Shown: positions 48,795 to 56,619 of the stretch, piece after piece
How positions within the stretch are numbered: position 1 is the first letter of the stretch
Layout: every line of letters starts with the position of its first letter
Assembly: GCA_020637635.1 (NCBI GenBank)
Contig: JACKKB010000012.1
Span: 1-64,000 of the forward strand
From: Albidovulum sp.
GTDB taxonomy: Bacteria; Pseudomonadota; Alphaproteobacteria; Rhodobacterales; Rhodobacteraceae
DNA: 64,000 bases
Direction of reading: 5' to 3'
Translations under genes and position numbers: made by a program
The notes under the pieces: model-generated
The model's database searches: none
Told to the model about the DNA's origin: nothing
Seen by the model: the letters and a program-made list of their open reading frames with translations, nothing else

Positions 48795-48938
48795 ATGGCA
48801 AGGACCCGGCTCTTCGCGCTCGCAGCCGCCGCGCTCCTCGCGCTTTCGGCCTGCGGCCCGGTGATCGTTGGCGCCGGCGGCGCGGTGCTGGCGGACAAGG
48901 TCGCCGAGGACAAGAACGGCGGCGACGGGCTGTTCTGA
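48795..48938 (+). CDS. Second small lipoprotein next to the entericidin
   Basis: A 47-residue lipoprotein with a signal and lipobox LSAC and a short Gly-rich mature region (GPVIVGAGGAVLADKVAEDK). GGAGG lies eight bases before ATG 48795; an earlier ATG at 48789 is less well spaced. It may form a pair with the entericidin, as entericidin A and B do, though its mature sequence is different. Confidence 0.7.
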   Translation: MARTRLFALAAAALLALSACGPVIVGAGGAVLADKVAEDKNGGDGLF

Positions 48939-48990
48939 GACCCGGGCGGGCACCAGCGCCCGCCCTGCCCCGGTGCTCAATCCACCCCGA

Positions 48991-49048
48991 TCAGCCCGGC
49001 GCGGCGTATTTCGCCGCGATCAGCCCGGCGCGGCGTATTTCGCCGCGA
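48991..49048. repeat. 29-bp direct duplication at the 3' end of the GYD gene
   Basis: Two perfect adjacent copies of a 29-bp unit (48991-49019 and 49020-49048). The copy inside the gene encodes the last residues of the GYD protein and its stop; the other repeats the end AAKYAAPG and a stop beyond it. Duplication by slippage fits. Confidence 0.9.
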
Positions 49049-49349
49049 TGGCACCCGCGGCCTTCTGCGCGGCGGTGAACTCGGCCGATGTGAAGCACTG
49101 CACGGTCTTCAGCCCCGAGACCGCCCCCGAGGCGCCGGTGACGATGAGCGCCGCGAGCATCTTGGTGATGTCGTCGGTCGTGACCCGCATGATGAAGTCG
49201 GTCTCGCCCGTCGTGAGGAAGAAACTCTCGAGCTTGCCGCCCGAGGCCTTGACGATCGCGGCGGTCGCCTTTTCCCTGTCGCTCGGCTTTGCAATCATAC
49301 CCTTCATCGCGGCAGCGGTATAACTGCCGGTGACGATGTACATAGCCAT
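49020..49349 (-). CDS. GYD domain protein
   Basis: A 109-residue GYD-family protein, opening MAMYIVTGSYTAAAMKGM and ending with an AQKAAGAIAAKYAAPG helix. GYD proteins form small ferredoxin-like folds with unknown function. Start at 49349 follows GGGAGG. Its 3' end is duplicated, as listed separately. The start faces a gene-free region, and the gene converges with the second small lipoprotein. Confidence 0.85.
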   Translation of the reverse strand: MAMYIVTGSYTAAAMKGMIAKPSDREKATAAIVKASGGKLESFFLTTGETDFIMRVTTDDITKMLAALIVTGASGAVSGLKTVQCFTSAEFTAAQKAAGAIAAKYAAPG

Positions 49350-49940
49350 GTTCGGTTCCTCCCGGGCAAGCACTCGCACACCCGGCCTGCGGTATGCCTG
49401 CCGATTCCGGAGACCCACCCGGGGCGAAGGGTAGCACGGAATCGGCGCGCGCGGGAGATGGGGAGAGGGCCAGCCGGGGCCCCGTCAGTGGCCCATCAGC
49501 CGGACCGATTGGCTGCAGTCGTGAACCTGAGGCCAAGGGGGTCTCCGCTTGCAAGCGGAGCGCGGCTGCCTCAAGCGGGCGCGGCAACGCGCCTGCCGGG
49601 GGGTGAGGCGGGATCAGAAACCGTCCAGTGGACGGTTTCCCCGCCGAACGCCCGCCCGTGGCGCGGCCGCGTGGCAGGCGCGGCCGTCGGGGCAATGCCT
49701 CGACTTGTCGCGGGAGAGATCGGGCGGGAGAGCGTGTAGAGCGCATATTCATTGAGCACCCGGCGCGGACTACGGGCATGGTGCGCGATGAATACGCGCT
49801 CTACGGCTGGCTGTCGCTACCCGTTGCTATTGATTGAAAGGATTAGGCCATGCTCCCAATGGTCGCCAGCCACCGACAGGCTTGACGAATATTTGTTGAC
49901 GTGCGAGAGTCAAATGCCATTTGCTTTTGGGGTCATTCTG
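49350..49940. other. Gene-free region with two perfect inverted repeats
   Basis: No gene is visible. Notable are an 18-bp perfect palindrome at 49543-49560 (CTCCGCTTG with its complement) and a ten-base stem with three-base loop at 49617-49639 (GAAACCGTCC and its complement). The base composition changes from GC-rich to AT-richer around 49820. The inverted repeats may be terminators or relics of a mobile element that delivered the next gene. Confidence 0.5.
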
Positions 49941-50798
49941 ATGCCAAATGTCGCTGCTCACAATCCAAAGATAATTGCGCTCTGCTTGGCGGTAAATTTC
50001 TTTTCGATTCCGGCGCACGCCGCAACCCTTGACGCATCGGCTTCGCTGCAAGGGCAAGCGACTTGCTTTAATGCAATAAGCGATACAACCTCGGTTGTTG
50101 CAACTTGTGGTGACGCTGGGCTCGGATATACAGCTTCGGCGTTCAGCTATGCAAACCCAGGAAGAATTGGTGGACAAGCTCTTGTAGATATAGTCTCAAA
50201 CATTGCTCCCGGAATCAGTTCTTTTTCTGTTAGGGCTGATGTTGCATCGGGCTATAATGATGTGCTTTCAGTTTCAATCGGATCTGGAATGATCATGGCG
50301 CCAATTGACATTTCTGGATCGTTAACCGGCGGTACCTATAGTACATTTCAAGCAAGTTACGGCTTTAGCACCGCATATGCTAACCTATTCTCAGGCAACT
50401 TAGTCAATGGCACTGCGCAAACGGTAGCTCAAGCCTTCTTTCCTATCGTCAGTGGACTTGCGAATTTCTCGCTTTCTTTCTCTGGAACGATACAATGCAC
50501 TGGCGGCGCCTTCACTGGGGGCGCTTTCGATACGAGTTGCGCGGGAGGAATGGACTTTGCTCACAGCGCACGAGTTCTAGGTGTCACCGTATTTGATAGT
50601 TTGGGCAATATCGTAACGAATCCGACCATTACATCGCAAAGCGGATTTAATTACCTAGCGGGAGACACGCCGCATGTAGCGCCTGTTCCAGTTCCGTCTA
50701 CGGGAGCAATGCTGGGCTCTCTAGTCTTGTGCATTGGCTTTTTTGCGAGTCGAAGCAGGTTCCACAAAAAGAATACCCGCAGCCCTACGGTTGGGTAA
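49941..50798 (+). CDS. Secreted protein with PEP-CTERM-like C-terminus, foreign base composition
   Basis: A 285-residue exported protein: signal peptide (about 1-27, IIALCLAVNFFSIPAHA), a Ser/Thr/Gly/Ala-rich beta-type body with four cysteines, and a C-terminal VPVPSTGAMLGSLVLCIGF membrane helix then a basic SRSRFHKK tail. That ending is the layout of PEP-CTERM and VPLPA-type sorting signals recognised by exosortases. Its AT content is far above that of every neighbour, so it was acquired by transfer. The start could instead be ATG 49914; GGGGT suits 49941. No exosortase is in the window. Confidence 0.75.
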   Translation: MPNVAAHNPKIIALCLAVNFFSIPAHAATLDASASLQGQATCFNAISDTTSVVATCGDAGLGYTASAFSYANPGRIGGQALVDIVSNIAPGISSFSVRADVASGYNDVLSVSIGSGMIMAPIDISGSLTGGTYSTFQASYGFSTAYANLFSGNLVNGTAQTVAQAFFPIVSGLANFSLSFSGTIQCTGGAFTGGAFDTSCAGGMDFAHSARVLGVTVFDSLGNIVTNPTITSQSGFNYLAGDTPHVAPVPVPSTGAMLGSLVLCIGFFASRSRFHKKNTRSPTVG

Positions 50799-50837
50799 AT
50801 TCGCTTTGCCTAGGGCAATTGCGTAGGATTAGACTAC

Positions 50838-51000
50838 TCACCCATCCATCTTCAACGCGCCTATAAACGCCGACTGCGGGATCTCCACCTTGCCGAACTG
50901 GCGCATCTTCTTGCCCGCCTTCTGCTTGTCGAGCAACTTCCGCTTCCGCGTCGCGTCGCCGCCGTAGCACTTGGTGGCCACGTCTTTCGTCTGGACCGAC
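50838..51000 (-). pseudogene. lepA: 3' remnant of lepA (elongation factor 4)
   Basis: The last 49 codons ([20 protein letters not shown] to ALKMDG and stop) are unmistakably the C-terminus of LepA, with family-conserved [19 protein letters not shown] and FGKVEIPQ. Upstream, resemblance fades by about 51060 and the rest of the 600-residue gene is missing. It lies next to an IS3 remnant, so the gene was probably lost by insertion or recombination, or this is the edge of a duplicated piece. One residue also seems to be missing (AGKKMRQ rather than AGKKKMRQ). Confidence 0.8.
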
Positions 51001-51098
51001 CGGCTGAAGAGGGTCGGCACCCGGATCTCGATGGGCGGGAAAGGGCGCTGCCTCGACAACAACTTCATCAATGGCCTCAGGCGGCCCCTGTAGCTTGA

Positions 51099-51350
51099 CT
51101 GCGCTGCCTGCACGCCTGCGAGACCCGCTCTCAGGCCAAGGCTGGCATCGGGCGCTGGTTCACCTTCTGCGACCACCATCGCCCGCACACTGCCCATGGC
51201 GGTCAACCGCCCGCCGTCGTCTGCGTCAGCACCATCGAAACCGGTCAGCGGGTGCAGAGAGGAGCCCAAACCACGCCGGAAACCGTCCGGGGCACGGGGA
51301 GAAGCTTTCAATCCACCTGTCCCGGCAATTCGGATTTCCCGGACCAACTG
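51099..51350 (+). mobile_element. IS3-family transposase C-terminal remnant
   Basis: In one frame the plus strand reads [32 protein letters not shown] and [11 protein letters not shown], the end of an IS3-family OrfB integrase (its usual form is ...GRW..FYN..RPH..LGG..P..V). The frame has a stop at 51096 and no catalytic DDE residues upstream, so only a 3' fragment survives. It separates the lepA remnant from the M81 gene and marks an insertion or deletion joint. Confidence 0.75.
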
Positions 51351-51401
51351 TTTCCTCTAAAACGGAGCGGGCACCGAAAGAGCACGTCCCGGCGCCTCCC
51401 G

Positions 51402-52910
51402 TCAGGGAAACGTGACCATCTTGTCGAGCGGCCAGATCGGGCGGCGGACGCGCGTATATGTCCGGCGCGTGACGTCGGGCGTGGCCAGCGCCCCGCTGTC
51501 GCAGACGATGACGCGGGCGGCGATCGGTTCGAACGCGGCGCGGAAGTGCTGCATGCTTTTCAGTGCCAGCACCGCTTTCCGGGTCGGGTCGATGCCGAAG
51601 GCGTAAAGCTGCTGGCGGTCCAGCATCTGTTCGCTCTCGGTCACGATCAGGATGTCGATCCCGTCGACATGCAGGACGGCGGTCGGGCCAAAGCTGCGGT
51701 CGAGTCCGCCCAGCATCGGCCCGTCACCCCGGTACGAGCCGTCCGACAGTCGCCTGATCGTGCCGGTCAGGATCAGCGGGCCGCCGCCGTAGGCCGGGTC
51801 CTGCTTGCCGCCGACCGGAAGGGTGACGGTTTCACCTTCGGCATGGCGGTGCAGTTCGATCGCGGCTTCCGGGTCGATGACCGGGGCGAAGCAGGCATTG
51901 CGGACCCCGGCGTCGAGCAGCGCGCCGAGCAGGCCGGTCGCGTCGCCATAGGCCCCGGCGCCGGGATTGTCGGCATAGTCGGCGATCACCAGCGGCCCAT
52001 TGGCCGGATCGTGTGCCAGAGCCTCGGCCGCCGCCTCCGCGGTGCTCAGGAAGATGTTCACGACCTGGTCGCGATTGTCCCAGATGGATCGGGCGTGGGC
52101 GTCGGCGATGGCGGCCGCGCGGGTCTCGGCGGCGGGCATGGCACTGTCGTAGGTGACAAGGACCGTCGGCCCCAGGTCCCGTATGTCGGCCTCGGGGAAA
52201 CCGGCATTGAGCGAGACGGCAAGGATGCCCGCCTCGCGTTCCTCCTCGCGGGCAAGCGCATAGCGGGGCACCAGCGGACCCTTGTCGGACCGCCCGGAAT
52301 TGGCCTCGTTCATGATCGGGATCGTGCGCCGCAGCGTCGCGGGGCGGCTCTGCCCTGCCATGGCCGACTGCAGAAGCCGCGCCGCATGGCTGCCGACCTC
52401 GACCAGGTCGACATGCGGATAGGTCTTGTAGCTGACCCAGATCTGGGCACTGTCGGTCATCAGCCGGGTGACGTTGGCGTGCAGGTCAAGCGTGACGGCA
52501 ATCGGCAGATCGGGCCCGACGACGGCACGCAGGCGACGGAGAAGCTCCCCTTCGCCGTCCTCGACATGTTCGGCCACCTGCGCCCCGTGCAGGCTGAGCA
52601 GGATGCCGTCGAGGTCGGTCCGGTGCCTTTCCGCCGCTGCACAGATCACGCCGGCGATATGGTCATATGCCGCACGCGAGACCGGCGCGGTCGGGGTTGC
52701 CAGCGCCGAGATTGCATGGATCAGCCGCCAGCCCTCGGCCCTGGCGACCCTGGCAAGCCCGGCGAGTTCGGTGATGGCCTCGCCGCGGTGGCGGAATGCC
52801 TCTTGCCCTTCGATCAGGCAGTCGGCGGCGAAATCCCGCAACTCGGTGAACCCTTTCTTGAACGTGTTGTTCTCGGACACGAATTCGGCCGACAGCACCG
52901 TGAATGTCAT
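51402..52910 (-). CDS. M81-family metallopeptidase (MlrC-like)
   Basis: A 502-residue cytosolic zinc peptidase of the MlrC/M81 family. The N-terminal domain has LDGILLSLHGAQVAEHVEDGEGE and AVTLDLHANVT, both with family histidines and aspartates. TYPHVDLVEVG and IADYADNPGAGAYGDATGLL follow. MlrC cleaves linearised microcystin fragments; other M81 members are thought to act on small peptides or acyl amides, so the substrate here is open. It is the last gene of the transporter operon and overlaps the ATPase gene by four bases, a strong sign of shared function. Confidence 0.92.
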   Translation of the reverse strand: MTFTVLSAEFVSENNTFKKGFTELRDFAADCLIEGQEAFRHRGEAITELAGLARVARAEGWRLIHAISALATPTAPVSRAAYDHIAGVICAAAERHRTDLDGILLSLHGAQVAEHVEDGEGELLRRLRAVVGPDLPIAVTLDLHANVTRLMTDSAQIWVSYKTYPHVDLVEVGSHAARLLQSAMAGQSRPATLRRTIPIMNEANSGRSDKGPLVPRYALAREEEREAGILAVSLNAGFPEADIRDLGPTVLVTYDSAMPAAETRAAAIADAHARSIWDNRDQVVNIFLSTAEAAAEALAHDPANGPLVIADYADNPGAGAYGDATGLLGALLDAGVRNACFAPVIDPEAAIELHRHAEGETVTLPVGGKQDPAYGGGPLILTGTIRRLSDGSYRGDGPMLGGLDRSFGPTAVLHVDGIDILIVTESEQMLDRQQLYAFGIDPTRKAVLALKSMQHFRAAFEPIAARVIVCDSGALATPDVTRRTYTRVRRPIWPLDKMVTFP

Positions 52911-53872
52911 GCAGAGGCTCCTTCCTCGATCGGGTGAAAACAGGCGACGGCGTGGCCGTCCGGCGATTGCAGGTCCGGCGCCTCGCGCCGACAGCGCTCG
53001 GAAGCGCGGGGACAGCGGGCGGCAAAGGCGCAGCCGGGCGGCAGGTTGAAGGCCGACGGGATCTCGCCGGTCAGCGCTTCCAGCTTGCGGCGTTTGCCCG
53101 GGTCGGGCGCGAAAGTGCTGTCGATGAGGGCACGCGTGTAGGGATGGCGGGGCATGGACCCTGCAGCGGGCATGACTTCCACCACCGCGCCAAGATACAT
53201 GACCACGATCCGGTCGCAGAAATAGCGAACGAGCCCCAGGTCATGCGAGATGAAGAGATAGGTCAGGCCGAGGTCGCGCCGCAGGCTCGACAGAAGGTCG
53301 ATCACCTGCGCCTGGATCGAGACATCCAGAGAGGCGGTCGGTTCATCGAGAACGATCAGTTCGGGCGAGCGTGCCAGTGCCCGCGCAATTCCCGCCCGCT
53401 GGCGCTGCCCGCCCGACAGTTGATGCGGGTAGCTGCCGCCCATGTCCCTCGCCAGCCCGACCTGATCCAGAAGGGCAGCGATGCGCCCGGGCGGCGGGGC
53501 CTCGCCGTGAACCGCGAAGGGTTCGGACAGAACATCTGACAGCGTGTAGCGCGGATCGAGCGAGGAATAGGGATCCTGGAACACCATGGTCATGCGCTTG
53601 CGCACCTGCCGCATCTCGCGCTTGCCGAGCCGGCCAAGATCAATGCCGTCGAACAGGACCTGGCCGCTGGTCGGCGCGATCAGGCGCAGGATCAGCCGGG
53701 CGAGCGTGGATTTGCCGCAGCCGCTTTCGCCGACGATGCCGACAACCTCGCCCCGTGCGACGGTCAGCGAGACGCCGCGCACGGCAAGCATCGTGGCCGG
53801 TCGGGCCAGAAAGCCGCCACCGGACCGGAACTGCCTGACAAGCTGCCGGGCCACGATCAGCGGTTCAGCCAT
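52907..53872 (-). CDS. Dipeptide/oligopeptide ABC transporter ATP-binding protein (DppF type)
   Basis: A 321-residue ATPase with GESGCGKSTL (Walker A), LSGGQRQRAGIARAL (signature), LIVLDEPTASLD (Walker B) and the C-terminal oligopeptide extension with cysteines (GCAFAARCPRASERCRR). It pairs with the following DppD-type protein to energise uptake through DppB/DppC. The start at 53872 gives an 8-base overlap with its partner gene. Confidence 0.95.
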   Translation of the reverse strand: MAEPLIVARQLVRQFRSGGGFLARPATMLAVRGVSLTVARGEVVGIVGESGCGKSTLARLILRLIAPTSGQVLFDGIDLGRLGKREMRQVRKRMTMVFQDPYSSLDPRYTLSDVLSEPFAVHGEAPPPGRIAALLDQVGLARDMGGSYPHQLSGGQRQRAGIARALARSPELIVLDEPTASLDVSIQAQVIDLLSSLRRDLGLTYLFISHDLGLVRYFCDRIVVMYLGAVVEVMPAAGSMPRHPYTRALIDSTFAPDPGKRRKLEALTGEIPSAFNLPPGCAFAARCPRASERCRREAPDLQSPDGHAVACFHPIEEGASA

Positions 53873-54827
53873 GCGTGCCCTCCAGCGGGAAATGGCAGGC
53901 AAGCCGTCCTGCGCCCGTCAGTTCGGTCAGTTCCGGCGTCTGCCGGGCACAGATCTCGCCTGCCCGCGGGCAGCGCGGGTGAAAGCGGCAACCCGCCGGA
54001 TAGCGCGCGACCGAAGGCACGGCGCCGGCGATGCCGTGCAGACTGCCGGGCGCCATGCCGTCGCGCGGGATGCAGCCGATCAGCGCCGAGGTATAGGGAT
54101 GCAGCGGGTGCTCAAACAGCGCCTCGGCCGGTCGGCTCTCGGCCAGACGGCCGGCATAGAGAACCGCAACCTGATCGCAGACCTGCGCCACCACACCCAT
54201 GTCGTGGGTGATGAGCAGCATGCCGAGCCCGCGATCCCGAACCAGTTCGCCCAGAAGGTGGATGATCTGCGCCTGCACGGTGACATCGAGCGCGGTCGTC
54301 GGTTCGTCCGCGACGATCAGGTCGGGTTCGCCCGCCAGTGCGATGGCGATGACGATGCGCTGCTTCATGCCGCCGGACAGCTGGTGCGGATAGGCCTCGC
54401 AGACGGCTTGCGCCTCGGGGATGCGCAGCCTGGTCAGCAGCTCGATGGTGCGGCGGCGGGCCTCATCGGCGGATAGTCCCAGGTGCATGCGCCCCATCAC
54501 GTCCACCTGCCTGCCCACCCGCACCACGGGATCGAGCGCGGTCATCGGGTTCTGGGTGACAAGCGCGATGCGCCGACCGCGGTAGCCGCGCAGCGCCGCC
54601 TCGGGCAGCTTGGCCAGATCGGTTCCGTCAAACAGGATCCGGCCCGCCGAGATGCGCCCGCCGATCAGCGGCAGAAGGCCCATCACGGCCATCGCGGTCA
54701 ACGACTTGCCCGAGCCGCTTTCCCCCACAAGGCCGAGGATCTGCCCTCGGTCGACGCCGAAGCTCAGGTCGGAGAGGGGATTGATCACTCCGATGTGCAC
54801 CGAGAGGTCTTCAACCGACAGCAGCAT
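53865..54827 (-). CDS. Dipeptide/oligopeptide ABC transporter ATP-binding protein (DppD type)
   Basis: A 320-residue ATPase with [18 protein letters not shown] (Walker A), [19 protein letters not shown] (signature), [12 protein letters not shown] (Walker B) and the family's C-terminal cysteines ([14 protein letters not shown]). It forms the ATP-hydrolysing heterodimer with the DppF-type protein. It begins two bases after the permease stop. Confidence 0.95.
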   Translation of the reverse strand: MLLSVEDLSVHIGVINPLSDLSFGVDRGQILGLVGESGSGKSLTAMAVMGLLPLIGGRISAGRILFDGTDLAKLPEAALRGYRGRRIALVTQNPMTALDPVVRVGRQVDVMGRMHLGLSADEARRRTIELLTRLRIPEAQAVCEAYPHQLSGGMKQRIVIAIALAGEPDLIVADEPTTALDVTVQAQIIHLLGELVRDRGLGMLLITHDMGVVAQVCDQVAVLYAGRLAESRPAEALFEHPLHPYTSALIGCIPRDGMAPGSLHGIAGAVPSVARYPAGCRFHPRCPRAGEICARQTPELTELTGAGRLACHFPLEGTHG

Positions 54828-54828
54828 C

Positions 54829-55683
54829 TCAGCCCTCCCGCGGCCGGCTTCTGACGTCGAGCGCCGCGATCAGGGCGCCGCCGAAGACGTTGATCGCGAT
54901 GACGGCCGCCGCAACGGCAAGGCCCGGGAAGATGATGATCCAGGGCGCCTTGAACAGCAGAGCCGAACCGGAGGACATCATCGAGCCCCAGCTTGGCACG
55001 GGCGGCTGTGCGCCGAGCCCGAAGAAACCGAGCGTCGCCTCAAGGATGATGGCATCGCCGGTCGAAAGCATGGCCGTCACGAGAACCGGGGCCAGCGCGT
55101 TCGGAATCAGGTGGCGGATCAGGATGTGGGCGTCGCTCGCGCCGAGGCTGCGCGCGGCCTCGACATAGGTTTCCGCGCGGATCGCCATCACTTGCGCGCG
55201 GGTCAGCCGGGTGAACTGCGCAAGATAGGCCACCGCGATGGCCACCATGGTGCCGGTGGCCCCCGGTCCGATGATGGCGACAAGGATCAGCGCGACCAGG
55301 ATCTCCGGGAAGGACCAGGTCAGATCGACAAGCGTCGTCACGATCCGGTCGAACCGGCCGCCGAGATAGCCCGCCAGCGCCCCGAGGATCATCCCGGCCG
55401 CCACCGAGATCAGGATCGAGGTGACGGCGACCGACAGTGACGTTCGCGCGCCGAACAGGATGCGTGTCAGCAGGTCACGGCCGAATTCGTCGGTGCCAAG
55501 CCAGTGTTCCGCGTCGGGCGCGCGGAAACTCTGCGGCAGGTTCTGGATGTCATAGTCATAGGGGGTCAGGACGGGCGCGAGGACCGCGGCAAGGATCACC
55601 AGGATCAGCCAGCCGCCGGCCAGACCGCCCAGCGGTGTGGCCATTGCCCGGCCAAGGGGCGAGAGGCTGCGCGGCAGGCTCAC
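54829..55683 (-). CDS. Dipeptide/oligopeptide ABC transporter permease (DppC type)
   Basis: A 284-residue permease with six predicted helices, WLGTDEFGRDLLTRILFGARTSL near the start and the EAA loop EAARSLGASDAHILIRHLIPNALAP, both typical of DppC/OppC. It overlaps the upstream DppB-type gene by four bases. Confidence 0.95.
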   Translation of the reverse strand: MSLPRSLSPLGRAMATPLGGLAGGWLILVILAAVLAPVLTPYDYDIQNLPQSFRAPDAEHWLGTDEFGRDLLTRILFGARTSLSVAVTSILISVAAGMILGALAGYLGGRFDRIVTTLVDLTWSFPEILVALILVAIIGPGATGTMVAIAVAYLAQFTRLTRAQVMAIRAETYVEAARSLGASDAHILIRHLIPNALAPVLVTAMLSTGDAIILEATLGFFGLGAQPPVPSWGSMMSSGSALLFKAPWIIIFPGLAVAAAVIAINVFGGALIAALDVRSRPREG

Positions 55684-56606
55684 GCGGCCTCCCGCCGGAC
55701 GCGCGGGTCCATCAGCGCCTGCACCACATCGCCGAGAAGCGTGCCGAGCATGACCGCCATGGCCAGCATCAGAAGACAGGCCTGCACCACCGGATAGTCG
55801 TGCTGGCTGAGCGCCTTGATGAGGGTCGTGCCGAGGCCCGGCCGGGCAAAGACATATTCGACCGTGACGGCGCCACCGAGGATCCAGCCGATGCGCAGCG
55901 ACAGGATCGTCACGACCGGGATCATGGCATGGCGCAGCACATGGTTCAGCCGGATGCGGCCGGGCGGCATGCCCTTGGCATGCAGAAGCAGCACGAAGTC
56001 CCGCTCGGCCGCGTCGATCATGGCGACCCGGGCGACGCGGGCCACCAGGGCGGTGCCGCCAAGACCGATCGTCAGCACCGGCAGCACGAGGCTTTCCCAG
56101 CCCCGTGCCCCCGATACCGGAAACCAGCCGAGCTGCACCGAAAAGGCAAGGATGAACAGAAGCCCCATCCAGAACGAGGGAAGGGTCGAGCCGAGAAGGA
56201 CGCCCCCCATGATCAGCCGGTCCGCCCAGCGGTCGCGCCAGATGGCGGCGGCGACACCGAGGGCGACACCGGCGAGTGTCGAGAAGGCTAGCGCGAGCGC
56301 CCCGAGCAGCAGGGAATGCGGAAGCGCCTGCCCGATGAGCGAGGCGACCGGGCGCCGCGACGCGATCGAGGTGCCCAGATCGCCCTGCAGAAGGTTTCCA
56401 AGCCAGATGCCGTATTGCACCACCAGCGGCCGGTCGAGCCCGTAGCGGGCGGACATTTCCGCGCGCTTTTCCGGGCTCGAACCGACCCGCAGGAGGTTGT
56501 CCAGCGGGTCGCCCGGGATCAGGTGCAGGATCAGGAAGATCACCACCGATACCGCCACGAACACCGGGATCAGCAGCAGGAGGCGGCGGGTCAGATAGGT
56601 GATCAT
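55680..56606 (-). CDS. Dipeptide/oligopeptide ABC transporter permease (DppB type)
   Basis: A 308-residue permease with the N-terminal helix of the DppB/OppB family, LIPGDPLDNLLRVGSSPE and RYGLDRPLVVQYGIWLGNLLQGDLG, and the EAA-like loop LLLHAKGMPPGRIRLNHVLRHAMIP. It follows the binding-protein gene by 13 bases. Confidence 0.95.
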   Translation of the reverse strand: MITYLTRRLLLLIPVFVAVSVVIFLILHLIPGDPLDNLLRVGSSPEKRAEMSARYGLDRPLVVQYGIWLGNLLQGDLGTSIASRRPVASLIGQALPHSLLLGALALAFSTLAGVALGVAAAIWRDRWADRLIMGGVLLGSTLPSFWMGLLFILAFSVQLGWFPVSGARGWESLVLPVLTIGLGGTALVARVARVAMIDAAERDFVLLLHAKGMPPGRIRLNHVLRHAMIPVVTILSLRIGWILGGAVTVEYVFARPGLGTTLIKALSQHDYPVVQACLLMLAMAVMLGTLLGDVVQALMDPRVRREAA

Positions 56607-56619
56607 TTCCTTTCGGCGC

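Noticed and set aside
51402..52910. Microcystin degradation (mlr) locus
   Set aside because: Only an MlrC-family protein is present. MlrA, MlrB and MlrD, which define the pathway, are missing; M81 proteins are found with many other substrates.
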